From assembly GCA_003388505.1 (NCBI GenBank), contig QQVO01000028.1, forward strand, positions 1 through 64,000: a DNA stretch of 64,000 bases. Reading direction: 5' to 3'. The DNA is from Planctomycetota bacterium (GTDB lineage Bacteria; Planctomycetota; Planctomycetia; Planctomycetales; Planctomycetaceae). Shown piece by piece: positions 54,818-62,677 of this stretch (position 1 is the stretch's first letter; each line of letters begins with the position of its first letter). The position numbers and the translations under genes are program-made. The notes below the pieces were generated by a model. It did no database searches. It worked only from the letters and a program-made list of their open reading frames with translations, and had not been told where the DNA came from.

Positions 54818-55144
54818 TCAGAGAAGCGAAAGGATGACGACTCCTGTGATGACGAGTACAGAGCAAGCCGCTATCGCACAACCAGCACGTTTGGCGGCGA
54901 TGCGTGTTCGATCTGCGATGACAACACCCGTCATCGCGCCCATGGCGAAAACGGGCAATAGCCCAAAGACAAACGCATAGGCAAGTGCAATTCCGTGAAA
55001 TGTAGCACCCATGCCGCCCGTGAACTTATGTTTCTGCCATCCGTCGATCAAAACGAGGACTGCTGCAAAACAGAGTACAGCGACAATTCCGCCGAGTACG
55101 CCATCAAGAATACGCCGGAACCGGGAACTTGATTGCTCATTCAT
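54818..55144 (-). CDS. Cassette gene c6: small membrane protein (108 aa)
   Basis: Three or four hydrophobic segments, including GVLGGIVAVLCFAAVLVLID (about 15-34), FHGIALAYAFVFGLLPVFAM and a last AIAACSVLVITGVVILSLL. The N-terminus MNEQSSSRFRR is basic, so it inserts with the N-terminus inside. No family is recognised. It is the last gene of the leftward cassette array, bounded by attC-like elements delta (upstream) and epsilon (downstream). Base composition is lower in GC than the window average, as for the other cassettes. Confidence 0.55.
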   Translation of the reverse strand: MNEQSSSRFRRILDGVLGGIVAVLCFAAVLVLIDGWQKHKFTGGMGATFHGIALAYAFVFGLLPVFAMGAMTGVVIADRTRIAAKRAGCAIAACSVLVITGVVILSLL

Positions 55145-55218
55145 AAAAAGCCGTACCGGTACGCAGGGTGGCACCGGTTCTTAGAACCTGTGTGGCGCAG
55201 CCACAAGAGGTCACGCAC

Positions 55219-55368
55219 TCCCAACGGGTCCGCACGGCATGCGCCGCTCCCTCGCAGCTCATTGAGACACCGTGCTCTGATTTGATTCTATCCGGCCCGC
55301 AACCCACAGTCACCGGTCAAGGCGATCCGGCATGGATGCCAGAGACTGCGGCCCGAAAGTTGCCGGGC
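55219..55368 (-). other. attC-like recombination site (delta), 150 bp
   Basis: Minus strand: starts GCCCGGCAACTTTCGGGC (imperfect RYYYAAC side), has TGGCATCCATGCCGGATCGC, TTGACCGG ... CCGGATAGAATCAA, and ends ACCCGTTGGGA. The stop of the c5 gene is about 104 bases upstream. It shares the GGCATCCATGCC arm and the TAGAATCAA block with alpha-gamma, the usual mark of a family of cassette sites. Confidence 0.55.
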
Positions 55369-55472
55369 TGGCGAAGGCGCGAGGCGGAAACGAAGGCCAG
55401 CCTGCGACGGCACAGATTCGCCTGCTGTTCAATTCAAACAAGTGTGGCGAGCAGTTCACGGAAGCGCATCAA

Positions 55473-55724
55473 TCATGCATTCCGACGCCATTTCGCGAGA
55501 AGCCCGATGATGATGACAGCCACGCCCCAAATCAGAAGCGCATTTGCAAGAATTAGAAAGAAGATTGCTTCGCTGGAGAGACGACGCCAAAAGGCGGGAC
55601 TCCCCAGATCTGAATAGTGCGCGTACACAATGATGAGGTTCAGAAATCCGCCGCAGAGCACAGGCACGAGACCTCCGACCACGATCATCCACTCGGGTTC
55701 CCGTTCTGAATCGTTGCGACCCAT
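55473..55724 (-). CDS. Cassette gene c5: two-helix membrane protein (83 aa)
   Basis: From ATG 55724 (MGRNDSEREPEW) to 55473. Hydrophobic segments WMIVVGGLVPVLCGGFLNLI and AIFFLILANALLIWGVAVII surround a short polar loop; the C-terminus is basic (LLAKWRRNA). No recognised family. It lies between the gamma and delta elements. The upstream frame extends to 55892 but crosses the attC-like site, so the internal ATG is preferred. Confidence 0.55.
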   Translation of the reverse strand: MGRNDSEREPEWMIVVGGLVPVLCGGFLNLIIVYAHYSDLGSPAFWRRLSSEAIFFLILANALLIWGVAVIIIGLLAKWRRNA

Positions 55725-55798
55725 CACGACTCCACCATGGAGGCAATCGAGAACGAAAGCACGACGATCCCGCGCAGGCGCGTCAGCATGCTGTGTCC

Positions 55799-55946
55799 AC
55801 CCAACGGGACCGTACGTCCGTCGCCGCCGCGTCGCGCCTTGCAAAGGCCGTGCATGGTCTATTGATTCTATCCCGGCGCCACCGCCGGTCACAGATCAAG
55901 GCGATTCCGCATGGATGCGGAACTCTACGGCTGTGCGTTATCGGGC
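55799..55946 (-). other. attC-like recombination site (gamma), 148 bp
   Basis: Minus strand: starts GCCCGATAACGCACAGCCG three bases after the stop of c4, then a TTCCGC-ATCCAT-GCGGAA hairpin, TTGATCTGTGACCGGCG ... AGAATCAA arm, a GCCTT-TGC-AAGGC hairpin, and ends ACCCGTTGGGT-like (GTTGGGT at 55805-55799), matching GTTRRRY. The start core is degenerate (GATAAC). Confidence 0.65.
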
Positions 55947-55949
55947 GCG

Positions 55950-56381
55950 CTACTGCTCCTTCAACTGATTGTGGCCGATCAGTCTCACAAGGACGATCAA
56001 TACACCAGAGATCAACAACGCGATGGGGATTGAAATCACAGCGCCCACTCCTCCAGTGAACATCGCCGCCTGCAGATCATTGCCCCATTTCCACAAGGTG
56101 CCCGGCGGCGGTGGTACGAAGAGTGTATGTAATGCGGCGGTTGTGCCAGTTGCGACTGCCGACGACACGCCGCTGAGGAGAAGTACCGAAGAGATCGTCG
56201 ATGAACAGAAGACTCGCGAGATCGCGAATCCAGTCACTGAGGCAAGCACGATGATCAGAAGATAGTCGAAACCAGAAGGCAGCACTTCGAACGTTGTCAG
56301 CCCCCGAAGACCAACCAACGCGATTGTCAGAGCCGAAAGCAGAAGTGGTGGGCAAAATCTGGTCGCGGCTTGGCACGACAT
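55950..56381 (-). CDS. Cassette gene c4: membrane protein (143 aa)
   Basis: Four hydrophobic segments, among them LLLSALTIALVGLRGLTTFE, YLLIIVLASVTGFAISRVFC and a final AVISIPIALLISGVLIVLVR. The N-terminus after ATG 56381 is MSCQAATRFCPP. It starts 4 bases after the stop of a 9-codon leader ORF supplied by the S2 repeat, so translation may be coupled. An alternative ATG at 56408 lies in the same frame inside S2. No family recognised. Confidence 0.6.
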   Translation of the reverse strand: MSCQAATRFCPPLLLSALTIALVGLRGLTTFEVLPSGFDYLLIIVLASVTGFAISRVFCSSTISSVLLLSGVSSAVATGTTAALHTLFVPPPPGTLWKWGNDLQAAMFTGGVGAVISIPIALLISGVLIVLVRLIGHNQLKEQ

Positions 56382-56385
56382 CGTG

Positions 56386-56415
56386 TCACTCGCCCAACAG
56401 GGTTTCATCCGACAT
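56386..56415 (-). CDS. Nine-codon leader ORF in the S2 leader repeat
   Basis: ATG TCG GAT GAA ACC CTG TTG GGC GAG TGA. The junction G/TTGGGC lies inside it, and the stop is 4 bases before the next gene's ATG. The same ATGTCGGATGAAAC start is fused in frame to cassette c1 in the S1 repeat. The arrangement recalls ORF-11 of attI1 in class 1 integrons, which aids translation of the first cassette. Confidence 0.4.
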   Translation of the reverse strand: MSDETLLGE

Positions 56416-56585
56416 CACGCCGCATAGTTCCCACTATGCGACACCGTGCCGCAAAACAGGGTCAACATCCGCAGTTTCCCACCGATCGAACAACCGTGCA
56501 AGATGCGATGAGCTGTGCGGGGAATTCGAGCCCCCTTCGTGCCGCGTGCCTTCGTTCCCACACTCAGCCAACGCGACCGACCGCC
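56392..56585 (-). repeat. Leader repeat S2 (about 190 bp)
   Basis: Direct repeat of S1 (58460-58653), about 80-85% identical. Shared landmarks on the minus strand: GGGAACGAAGG, GGCACGAAGGGGGCTCGAAT, CATCTTGCACGGTTG, GGTGGGAAACTG, TTGACCCTGTTTTGCG and ATGTCGGATGAAAC. It ends in GTTGGGC. TTGACC could serve as a -35 box. Contains TGCGGCACGGTGTCGCA and GCATAGTGGGAACTATGC hairpins. It follows the c3 stop directly, where an attC would be expected. Confidence 0.65.
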
Positions 56586-56588
56586 ACT

Positions 56589-56948
56589 CTACGTTGAAGG
56601 TGACTCCGCACTGCCGCTGTGCCCTGTTCGGTGGCTGACGGCTCGTTCGACGATGTAGATCATCGTGCCGAAGAGTGGCGACAACAAACACAGGGCGATC
56701 GTGACACCCGAGAGTTCAGCGAATGGCGAAAGAAGAAGTGTCGTTACAACGAACGAAACCGTGCACAGGAGCCACGGGAAATACTCGGAGAATTCTGACT
56801 TGCGGGATGGACCCGACCGTGAGACCAGCATCAGTGCGATCAAACCTGCGGCGAGCGTGATGAGTGCCCCGACCAGGGACCAGAAAACGCACAGTCCGGC
56901 GAAAAATGCCGCGAGCAATACGGAACGAAGGACACGCCTGAGGCTCAT
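56589..56948 (-). CDS. Cassette gene c3: membrane protein (119 aa)
   Basis: From ATG 56948 (MSLRRVLRSVLL). Hydrophobic stretches LLAAFFAGLCVFWSLVGALI, TLAAGLIALMLVS, WLLCTVSFVVTTLLLSPFAE and a VTIALCLLSPLFGTMIYIV segment make four helices; the C-terminus is a polar GHSGSAESPST. No recognised family. It lies 18 bases after the GTTGGGC core of the beta element, as expected for the start of a cassette. Its own downstream side is the S2 repeat, not a standard attC. Confidence 0.6.
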   Translation of the reverse strand: MSLRRVLRSVLLAAFFAGLCVFWSLVGALITLAAGLIALMLVSRSGPSRKSEFSEYFPWLLCTVSFVVTTLLLSPFAELSGVTIALCLLSPLFGTMIYIVERAVSHRTGHSGSAESPST

Positions 56949-56966
56949 CGATTCGCGATCGTGCTC

Positions 56967-57112
56967 GCCCAACGGGTTTCGCGCGGCGTTCGCCGCTCGT
57001 GCGGCAATCTGGAGCGCCGTGCATCCAAGTTGATTCTAGCCAAGACAGAGGCTTGGCTTACAGATCAACGCGATCCGGCACAGCCGGACTCTGCGGTCGT
57101 GCGTTGTTGGGC
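56967..57112 (-). other. attC-like recombination site (beta), 146 bp, best preserved
   Basis: Minus strand GCCCAAC (57112-57106, RYYYAAC) to GTTGGGC (56973-56967, GTTRRRY), 5 bases after the stop codon of the c2 gene. The interior contains stems TCCGGC-TGT-GCCGGA, GTTGAT...AGCCAAG-CCTCTGT-CTTGGCT...ATCAAC and GCGGCG-AA-CGCCGC. A single strand would fold into a branched structure. It is the strongest integron-type signal in the window. Confidence 0.72.
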
Positions 57113-57117
57113 CGGCG

Positions 57118-57814
57118 TTATCCTGCATTCAGGATGCTGGTGCACCATCGGAAGTCCTCCGAATCGCAGTCGGATAGACACTCACTTTGTTGAGACGCGC
57201 TTTTCAAGACGCTGTACTTCAAATTAACTCCACGAGAAAGGGATTTCCATGGCATTGCACGCCATGGCGACACGATTGTCTCCTCGATGCCATTGGGGTC
57301 GAGTCTGTAACCGTCATTATTGAGTGACCATTCAAGCCGTCGCATTGCCGTCTCACGAGATCCTGCCAAGCACTCATGGTGACAGAGAAGGTCATCTTCG
57401 ACCTCGTCCCAGTACCGTCCAACACCAGGCGAATACCGCTCCAATCAGGCTTGGCAAGTTGTTCCCAGCTTGCGCCACCCTGAGGAGTCAATTCGTACGC
57501 TGGGACAACACCGCAACCAAATCTTTCGTGTTCCTGTGCGAACTGAGCTATCTGTGCAGCGGTCACCCGTGTCGGGCGACCGAGTTTGTCTCTGATGGTG
57601 ATCCAGTCGAGCTCCTGCAGTTCCAATAGCCCGTCAGCGATCTCGTCGAGCGTCCTGCAATGGGCAGAAAATTGATCGCATGGTTCGCGCCGCACTCACG
57701 GGCGTAATCTTCCTCAACAAGGCAATAAAGCGGTACTCGCCCCTCATCTGGCAGGTGAGCGCCAACACTGACTTCCAAAAGGTTACGATGGACGAACTGC
57801 AAGACCTCGCTCAC
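57118..57814 (-). pseudogene. Cassette gene c2: frameshifted protein of unknown family
   Basis: Three overlapping pieces in different frames read as one protein: MSEVLQFVHRNLLEVSV... to CLVEEDYARECGA (start GTG 57814), then CDQFSAHCRTLDEIADGLLE through ELTPQGGASWEQLAKPDW, then RYWDEVEDDLLCHHECLAG to the stop at 57118. Frame changes fall near 57650-57710 and near 57415-57440. The block 'LTPQGGASWEQLAKPDW' resembles a motif I associate with uncharacterised planctomycete proteins, from memory only. Either two real indels killed the gene or two sequencing errors are present. Confidence 0.55.
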
Positions 57815-57963
57815 CCAAAGGGTTGTGTGGCAGACGCCGCCCCTGATCGAAGCGAAAGACGTTGGCCAGCCAGACGATTATAGAACGAGAGCCCGCGTTG
57901 AATGAAGAAGGAAGGCGTTTGCGGCATGGATGCCGCAACTCAGCGGCCACACATTGTTGGCAG
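57813..57963 (-). other. attC-like recombination site (alpha), 151 bp
   Basis: Minus strand: starts CTGCCAACAATGTGTGGC 14 bases after the c1 stop, has the TTGCGGC-ATCCAT-GCCGCAA hairpin and ends GCCACACAACCCTTTGGGT. The outer stem TGTGTGGC/GCCACACA is perfect, but the core ends are altered (CCAAC; TTTGGGT instead of GTTGGGT). The beginning of the c2 gene overlaps its end. Confidence 0.55.
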
Positions 57964-57977
57964 GCCGCGCAATCCAG

Positions 57978-58481
57978 CTACAGATAGTCGAAGTATCGCA
58001 CCCACCAACTCGTGCCCGCGAGATGCGGATTGCTGCCGGTGTACTCGGCCTCGAGGTCATCAGCCACGACGTAAACGAACCCAGCACGTCTTGCGACTGA
58101 AATGACCCGATCAATGATTCGGGGATCAAGCTTGGCGTCGTTTGAACAGACAGACCAAGTCGTGAACAGATCACCGAATGCAGAAAATCGAAGTGCAAGA
58201 ACCGTATGTCTGAGGATGCTACCTTCGGGGCGCGGTTCCTCATCGTACGTCGCGAGATCCGTGAAGAAAGAACCGTCCTGGACGTTTTCATCGATCTCGA
58301 ATTGCCGGCCGGTGATTGACTGCACTTCTGCTTGAATGGCGCGAACTCGTTCGATTGCTCGTGACCAATCGAAACTCGGTGGAGCCTCGCACGCAGTCGC
58401 GTGATCCACGCTCAGGAGAATGTTACGCAGGGCATCATCCACGGAGCGTCCTGGCTCGGCCAACAGAGTTTCATCCGACAT
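57978..58481 (-). CDS. Cassette gene c1: unknown soluble protein (167 aa)
   Basis: From ATG 58481: MSDETLLAEPGRSVDDALRN, continuing to a C-terminus HLAGTSWWVRYFDYL. It is soluble, acidic, with strands such as TVLALRFSAFGDLFTTWSV and GFVYVVADDLEAEYTGSN. I do not recognise a domain; size and position would fit an immunity- or antitoxin-type cassette product, but nothing proves it. The first five codons (ATGTCGGATGAAAC) come from the S1 leader repeat, with the cassette junction CTG/TTGGCC immediately after, so its start codon is supplied by the repeat. Confidence 0.65.
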   Translation of the reverse strand: MSDETLLAEPGRSVDDALRNILLSVDHATACEAPPSFDWSRAIERVRAIQAEVQSITGRQFEIDENVQDGSFFTDLATYDEEPRPEGSILRHTVLALRFSAFGDLFTTWSVCSNDAKLDPRIIDRVISVARRAGFVYVVADDLEAEYTGSNPHLAGTSWWVRYFDYL

Positions 58482-58653
58482 CACGTCAAACAGTTCCCAC
58501 TATGCGACACGGTGTCGCAAAACAGGGTCAACAGGCACAGTTTCCCACCGATGCAGCAACCGTGCAAGATGCGATGTGGTTCGAGCGCAATTCGAGCCCC
58601 CTTCGTGCCACATCCCTTCGTTCCCACACCCAGCCGACGCGAACGACGGCCAC
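58460..58653 (-). repeat. Leader repeat S1 (about 190 bp)
   Basis: Direct repeat of S2 at 56392-56585. On the minus strand it starts just after the stop of the DUF1501 gene and ends in CTGTTGGCCGAG inside cassette c1. It carries TGCGACAC-CG-TGTCGCA and TTGACCCTGTTTTGCG. It is in the position of a leader at the head of the array. Half-site GTTGGCC departs from GTTRRRY in one base. Confidence 0.65.
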
Positions 58654-58662
58654 CGCCACGCA

Positions 58663-60090
58663 TCACGCCAGCAGATCGCCGATCACGTTCCCGAACACGT
58701 CGGTCAGGCGGAATTCGCGGCCCAGGTGCCGGTAGGTCAGCCGCTCGTGGTCGATCCCCAGAGCGGCCAGCATCGTGGCGTGGAAGTCGTGCACCGAAAC
58801 GGGGTTCTCCGCGATGTTGTAGCCGTAGTCATCGGTCGCCCCGTAGGTCTGCCCGCGACGAAATCCTCCGCCCGCCACCCAGATTGTGAAGCACCGCGGA
58901 TGGTGATCGCGTCCGTAATTGTCGGCCGTCAGTTGCTCCTGGCAGTAAATCGTCCGGCCGAATTCGCCCCCCCAGATGACCAGCGTGTCCTCCAGCAGGC
59001 CCCGCTGCTTCAGATCCGCCACCAGCGCGGCCGAAGCCTGATCGGTGTCCCGGCACTGCCCCGGAAGTTGCTTCGGAAGGTTCACGTGCTGGTCCCAGCC
59101 GCGATGGAAGAGCTGGATGAACCGCACGCCCCGCTCGGCCATCCGGCGGGCCAGCAGACAGTTCGCCGCAAACGTCCCCGGCTTCCGGGAGTCCGGCCCG
59201 TACAACTCAAAGCTCGATTCCGGTTCATCCGACAGGTCGGTGAGCCGGGGCACCGACGTCTGCATCCGAAACGCCATCTCGTACTGCGAGATCCGCGTTT
59301 CAATCTCCGGATCGAACGTCTGCGACTGTTTGCAGGCGTTCAGCTCCGCCAGCGTATCGAGCCACCGCCGCCGATCCCCGCGATCGAATCCGTCCGGATT
59401 CGAAAGGTACAACACAGGGTCCCCACCGCTGCGGAACTGCACTCCCTGATGCTGTGAAGGCGCGAACCCGCTCCCCCACAATCTCTGGTACAGCGGCTGC
59501 CCGTTCGGCCGGCCGCTTCCCTGCGAGATCATCACCACGAACGCCGGCAATTCCTCGGTTTCACGCCCCAGTCCGTAGGAGAGCCACGCCCCTATGCTCG
59601 GCCGCCCCGGCTGCTGGCTGCCCGTCATCAAGAACGTAATCGCCGGATCATGATTGATCGCGTCAGTGTGCATCGACTTGATGAAGCACAGATCGTCCGC
59701 CACCTGCGCCGTATGCGGCATCAATTCGCTGACCCACGCGCCCGATTGACCGTGACGATCGAACTTGTACATCGACGGCGCGACGCACAGCTTGTCCTGA
59801 TTCGCCGTCATCCCGGTCAGACGCTGGTCACCGCGTACCGACTCCGGCAGCTCTTTCCCGAACTCCTGCAACGTCCGCGGCTTGTAATCGAACAGGTCCA
59901 TCTGCGCCGGCGCGCCCGACTGAAACAGATAGATCACCCGCTTCGCCCGCGCCGGCGCATGCGAGCACTTCGCGCCGGGCGCGGCCTCTCCGCCCAGCAA
60001 TGAACCGAGCGCTGCGACCCCCAGCCCGGTCGCGCTGCGGCGGAAAAAATGACGCCGCGCGATGGTCTCGCCAACTGCTCCAGGTTCCAT
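58663..60090 (-). CDS. DUF1501 protein with Tat-type signal (475 aa)
   Basis: Second DUF1501 protein of the window, here with its usual partner: the DUF1549/DUF1553 gene ends 3 bases upstream. [21 protein letters not shown] twin-arginine-like signal begins about residue 12. Conserved blocks: [40 protein letters not shown] (GEFGRT), [17 protein letters not shown] and [20 protein letters not shown]. The family has an alkaline-phosphatase/sulfatase-like fold with a predicted metal site; its substrate is unknown. It ends just before the S1 leader of the cassette array. Confidence 0.9.
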   Translation of the reverse strand: MEPGAVGETIARRHFFRRSATGLGVAALGSLLGGEAAPGAKCSHAPARAKRVIYLFQSGAPAQMDLFDYKPRTLQEFGKELPESVRGDQRLTGMTANQDKLCVAPSMYKFDRHGQSGAWVSELMPHTAQVADDLCFIKSMHTDAINHDPAITFLMTGSQQPGRPSIGAWLSYGLGRETEELPAFVVMISQGSGRPNGQPLYQRLWGSGFAPSQHQGVQFRSGGDPVLYLSNPDGFDRGDRRRWLDTLAELNACKQSQTFDPEIETRISQYEMAFRMQTSVPRLTDLSDEPESSFELYGPDSRKPGTFAANCLLARRMAERGVRFIQLFHRGWDQHVNLPKQLPGQCRDTDQASAALVADLKQRGLLEDTLVIWGGEFGRTIYCQEQLTADNYGRDHHPRCFTIWVAGGGFRRGQTYGATDDYGYNIAENPVSVHDFHATMLAALGIDHERLTYRHLGREFRLTDVFGNVIGDLLA

Positions 60091-60093
60091 GCG

Positions 60094-62514
60094 TTATTCC
60101 CGGTTGAGTGTCTCGTCAAGATTGAGAATCAGGCTGACGACGGCCGTTCGCGCCGCCAGATCCGGCTGGTCGACTTCCGCGACGCTGGCTTCCCCGATTG
60201 AAGTGAATTCCCTGCCCAGTTCCGCATCGCCCGCAGACCCCGTGCGCAGTTGCCGCAGGTAACCGGTCAGCAATTCCACTTCGCGTTCGCGCGGGCTGCG
60301 GGCCAGAACGCGGCCAAAGACCTCATCAATCCACGCCGCATCCGTCGCGCCCGATGAGCCAGTCATCGTCCGCACCGCCAGCACCCGCGCCGCCTCCAGG
60401 TACGTCGGGTCGTTCATCGCCACCAGCGCCTGCAACGGCGTATTCGTCCGCGAGCGCCGCACCTGGCACGTTTCGCGGCTGGGCAGGTCAAACGCGTTCA
60501 TCGCCGGCGGTTGCACAGTGCGGCGAATGAACGTGTACAGGCTGCGGCGGTACAGGTCCGCACCGTGAGACTGCTCATAGTCAGGAAACGCGCTCACCAT
60601 CTCGCGCCACACGCCGTCCGGCTGGTACGGCTTCACTGAGGGTCCGCCCAGTCGATCGTCCAGCAATCCGGCCGCCGCCAGCGCCTGATCGCGCACCACT
60701 TCCGCATCCAGACGTCGCCGGGGAGCGCGGGCCAGCCAGCGATTCTCCGGATCCCGCCGATACCGCGACTCATCCACATCCGACGCCTGCTGATAGGTCG
60801 CGCTCGTCACGATCAGCCGATGCAGTCCCTTCACGTCCCAGCCGCTCGTCACGAACTCCGTCGCCAGCCAGTCCAACAGCTCCCGATGCGAAGGCGCCGC
60901 GCCGCGTGTGCCGAAGTCTTCGGGCGTCTCCACCAACCCCCGCCCGAAGTAAGTCTGCCACACCCGGTTCACCGCCACCCGAGCCGTCAGCGGGTTCTGC
61001 GGATCGACGATCCATCGCGCCAGAGCCAGCCGGTTCGCCGTGCTGTTCTCCGCGAGAGGCGGCAGAAAGTCGGGAACCCCCGGCGTGACCTCTTCACCGC
61101 ATCGGTCATACTGCCCCCGCTCCAGAACGTAGGTCCGTCGCGGCTCGGGCAGATCCCGCATCACCATCGTTGTCACCGACTCCGCCAGAATCGCATCCCG
61201 CTCCCGCTTCAGGTCGATCAGCTTCTGGTACTCCCCCTGCGCCGCGTCGCCCAGGGCAATCAGTTCGCGGTCAATCTCTTCAATCCGCTCGCGCACCGCC
61301 GGATCAAAATAGTAGAGCGGCTGCGAATTTCCGTACCCCCGCCCATGCTCATCCACGCTGTTGAAGTAAGCGAAGAAACGGTAGAAGTCGCGCTGGCTGA
61401 TCGGATCGTATTTGTGGTCGTGGCAGCGGGCGCAACCCATCGTCAAACCGAGCCATGTCGCGCTCGTCGCCTCGACGCGGTCCACCACATACTCGACCCG
61501 AAACTCCTCCGGAATAATCCCGTCTTCGTCGTTGATCCGATGGTTGCGGTTGAATCCGGTCGCAATGATCTGCTCCGGCGTTGCCTCAGGCAGCAGATCG
61601 CCCGCCAGTTGCTCCACCGTAAACCGGTCGAACGGCACGCCCGCGTTGTAGGCTTCGATCACCCAGTCGCGCCACGGCCACATCGTCCGTGGAATGTCCC
61701 CCTGGTAGCCGCCGGAGTCCGCGTACCGCGCCAGGTCCATCCACTGTGCAGCCCTCCGCTCCCCGTAACGCGGCGACGCCAGCAACTTATCGACGAAGCG
61801 CTCGTACGCCGCCGGTCCGTCATCCGCCAGAAACTCTTCCACCTCCCGAGGCGTCGGCGGCAGCCCGGTGAGATCGAGCGACACCCGTCGCACAAGCGTT
61901 GTCCGCTCCGCGCGAGCAGCCGGCGCCAGACCCGCCGCGCGCATCCTCGCCAGCACAAACGCATCGATCGCATTCACTGACCAACCGGACTCATCGCTCG
62001 GAGGATTCACCCGCACAGGAGCCTCGAACGCCCAGTGACTCCCGTACTCTGCCCCCTCGGCGATCCACCGCCGCAACAGAGCAATCTCCTCAGCAGACAA
62101 CTGCCTCGGTTCATCCACCGGCGGCATCTTCATGTCCGCATCGCGGCTGCAGATCCGCGCCAGCAGTTCGCTCTGCTCGGGATGACCCGGCGAGATCACT
62201 TGCCGTCCGTCGCGCTCCCGCGTCGCGTCGTCGCGATCGTCCAGCCTCAACTCTGCGGCGCGACTCGCCGCATCCGGTCCATGACAGTGCAGACAGGCGT
62301 CGGCCAGGATCGGATACACCTCCCGCCGGTAATCGACCGCCGCATCGGCCGCTGCCGCGTGATCGCCAGACGTCGCCAGAACTGTCCAGACTGCCAGCCC
62401 GGCGAGGCCCCGGACCGTTAAGCTGAACGGAATATAGCGATCGCCCGCGGCCCTTCGAAAAAGTCTCCGGCTCCCGACCTTCCGCCCATTGCGTCTCGTT
62501 CCGAGCACTGGCAT
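60094..62514 (-). CDS. PSCyt1-DUF1549-DUF1553 protein (806 aa)
   Basis: Exported planctomycete-type cytochrome-like protein. After a signal/anchor (LTVRGLAGLAVWTVLATSGD) the PSCyt1 domain has ILADACLHCHGPDA, the CxxCH haem-binding motif, and DMKMPPVD. DUF1549 (about 180-390, with AQWMDLARYADSGGYQGD and GLTMGCARCHDHKYDPISQ, a second CxxCH) and DUF1553 (about 480-740, with AVNRVWQTYFGRGLVETPED and NTPLQALVAMNDPTYLEAAR) follow. It is usually the first gene of a pair with DUF1501, as here (3 bases apart). The function is unknown but probably electron transfer or polymer breakdown outside the cytoplasm. Confidence 0.92.
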   Translation of the reverse strand: MPVLGTRRNGRKVGSRRLFRRAAGDRYIPFSLTVRGLAGLAVWTVLATSGDHAAAADAAVDYRREVYPILADACLHCHGPDAASRAAELRLDDRDDATRERDGRQVISPGHPEQSELLARICSRDADMKMPPVDEPRQLSAEEIALLRRWIAEGAEYGSHWAFEAPVRVNPPSDESGWSVNAIDAFVLARMRAAGLAPAARAERTTLVRRVSLDLTGLPPTPREVEEFLADDGPAAYERFVDKLLASPRYGERRAAQWMDLARYADSGGYQGDIPRTMWPWRDWVIEAYNAGVPFDRFTVEQLAGDLLPEATPEQIIATGFNRNHRINDEDGIIPEEFRVEYVVDRVEATSATWLGLTMGCARCHDHKYDPISQRDFYRFFAYFNSVDEHGRGYGNSQPLYYFDPAVRERIEEIDRELIALGDAAQGEYQKLIDLKRERDAILAESVTTMVMRDLPEPRRTYVLERGQYDRCGEEVTPGVPDFLPPLAENSTANRLALARWIVDPQNPLTARVAVNRVWQTYFGRGLVETPEDFGTRGAAPSHRELLDWLATEFVTSGWDVKGLHRLIVTSATYQQASDVDESRYRRDPENRWLARAPRRRLDAEVVRDQALAAAGLLDDRLGGPSVKPYQPDGVWREMVSAFPDYEQSHGADLYRRSLYTFIRRTVQPPAMNAFDLPSRETCQVRRSRTNTPLQALVAMNDPTYLEAARVLAVRTMTGSSGATDAAWIDEVFGRVLARSPREREVELLTGYLRQLRTGSAGDAELGREFTSIGEASVAEVDQPDLAARTAVVSLILNLDETLNRE

Positions 62515-62677
62515 CTATGGTGCAACCTCGATAACTGATCCGCGCACGACATCCCGCACCGCCTTCGCGGCGGGACCATACCCGGGTCTGAAATCGACGG
62601 TCCTCACCGGGCGGCTTCACTCATCCCCGCCGATCACCGCTTGAACCGTTCGTGGCGGTCGATGGGGCGCATCCGCG

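Noticed and set aside
54577-58485. Phage or conjugative element
   Set aside because: No integrase, capsid, relaxase or replication gene is present; only small cassette-type proteins.
54660-58653. CRISPR array
   Set aside because: Repeat units are about 150-190 bp, not 21-48 bp, are separated by genes and are structured, so they do not fit CRISPR repeats.
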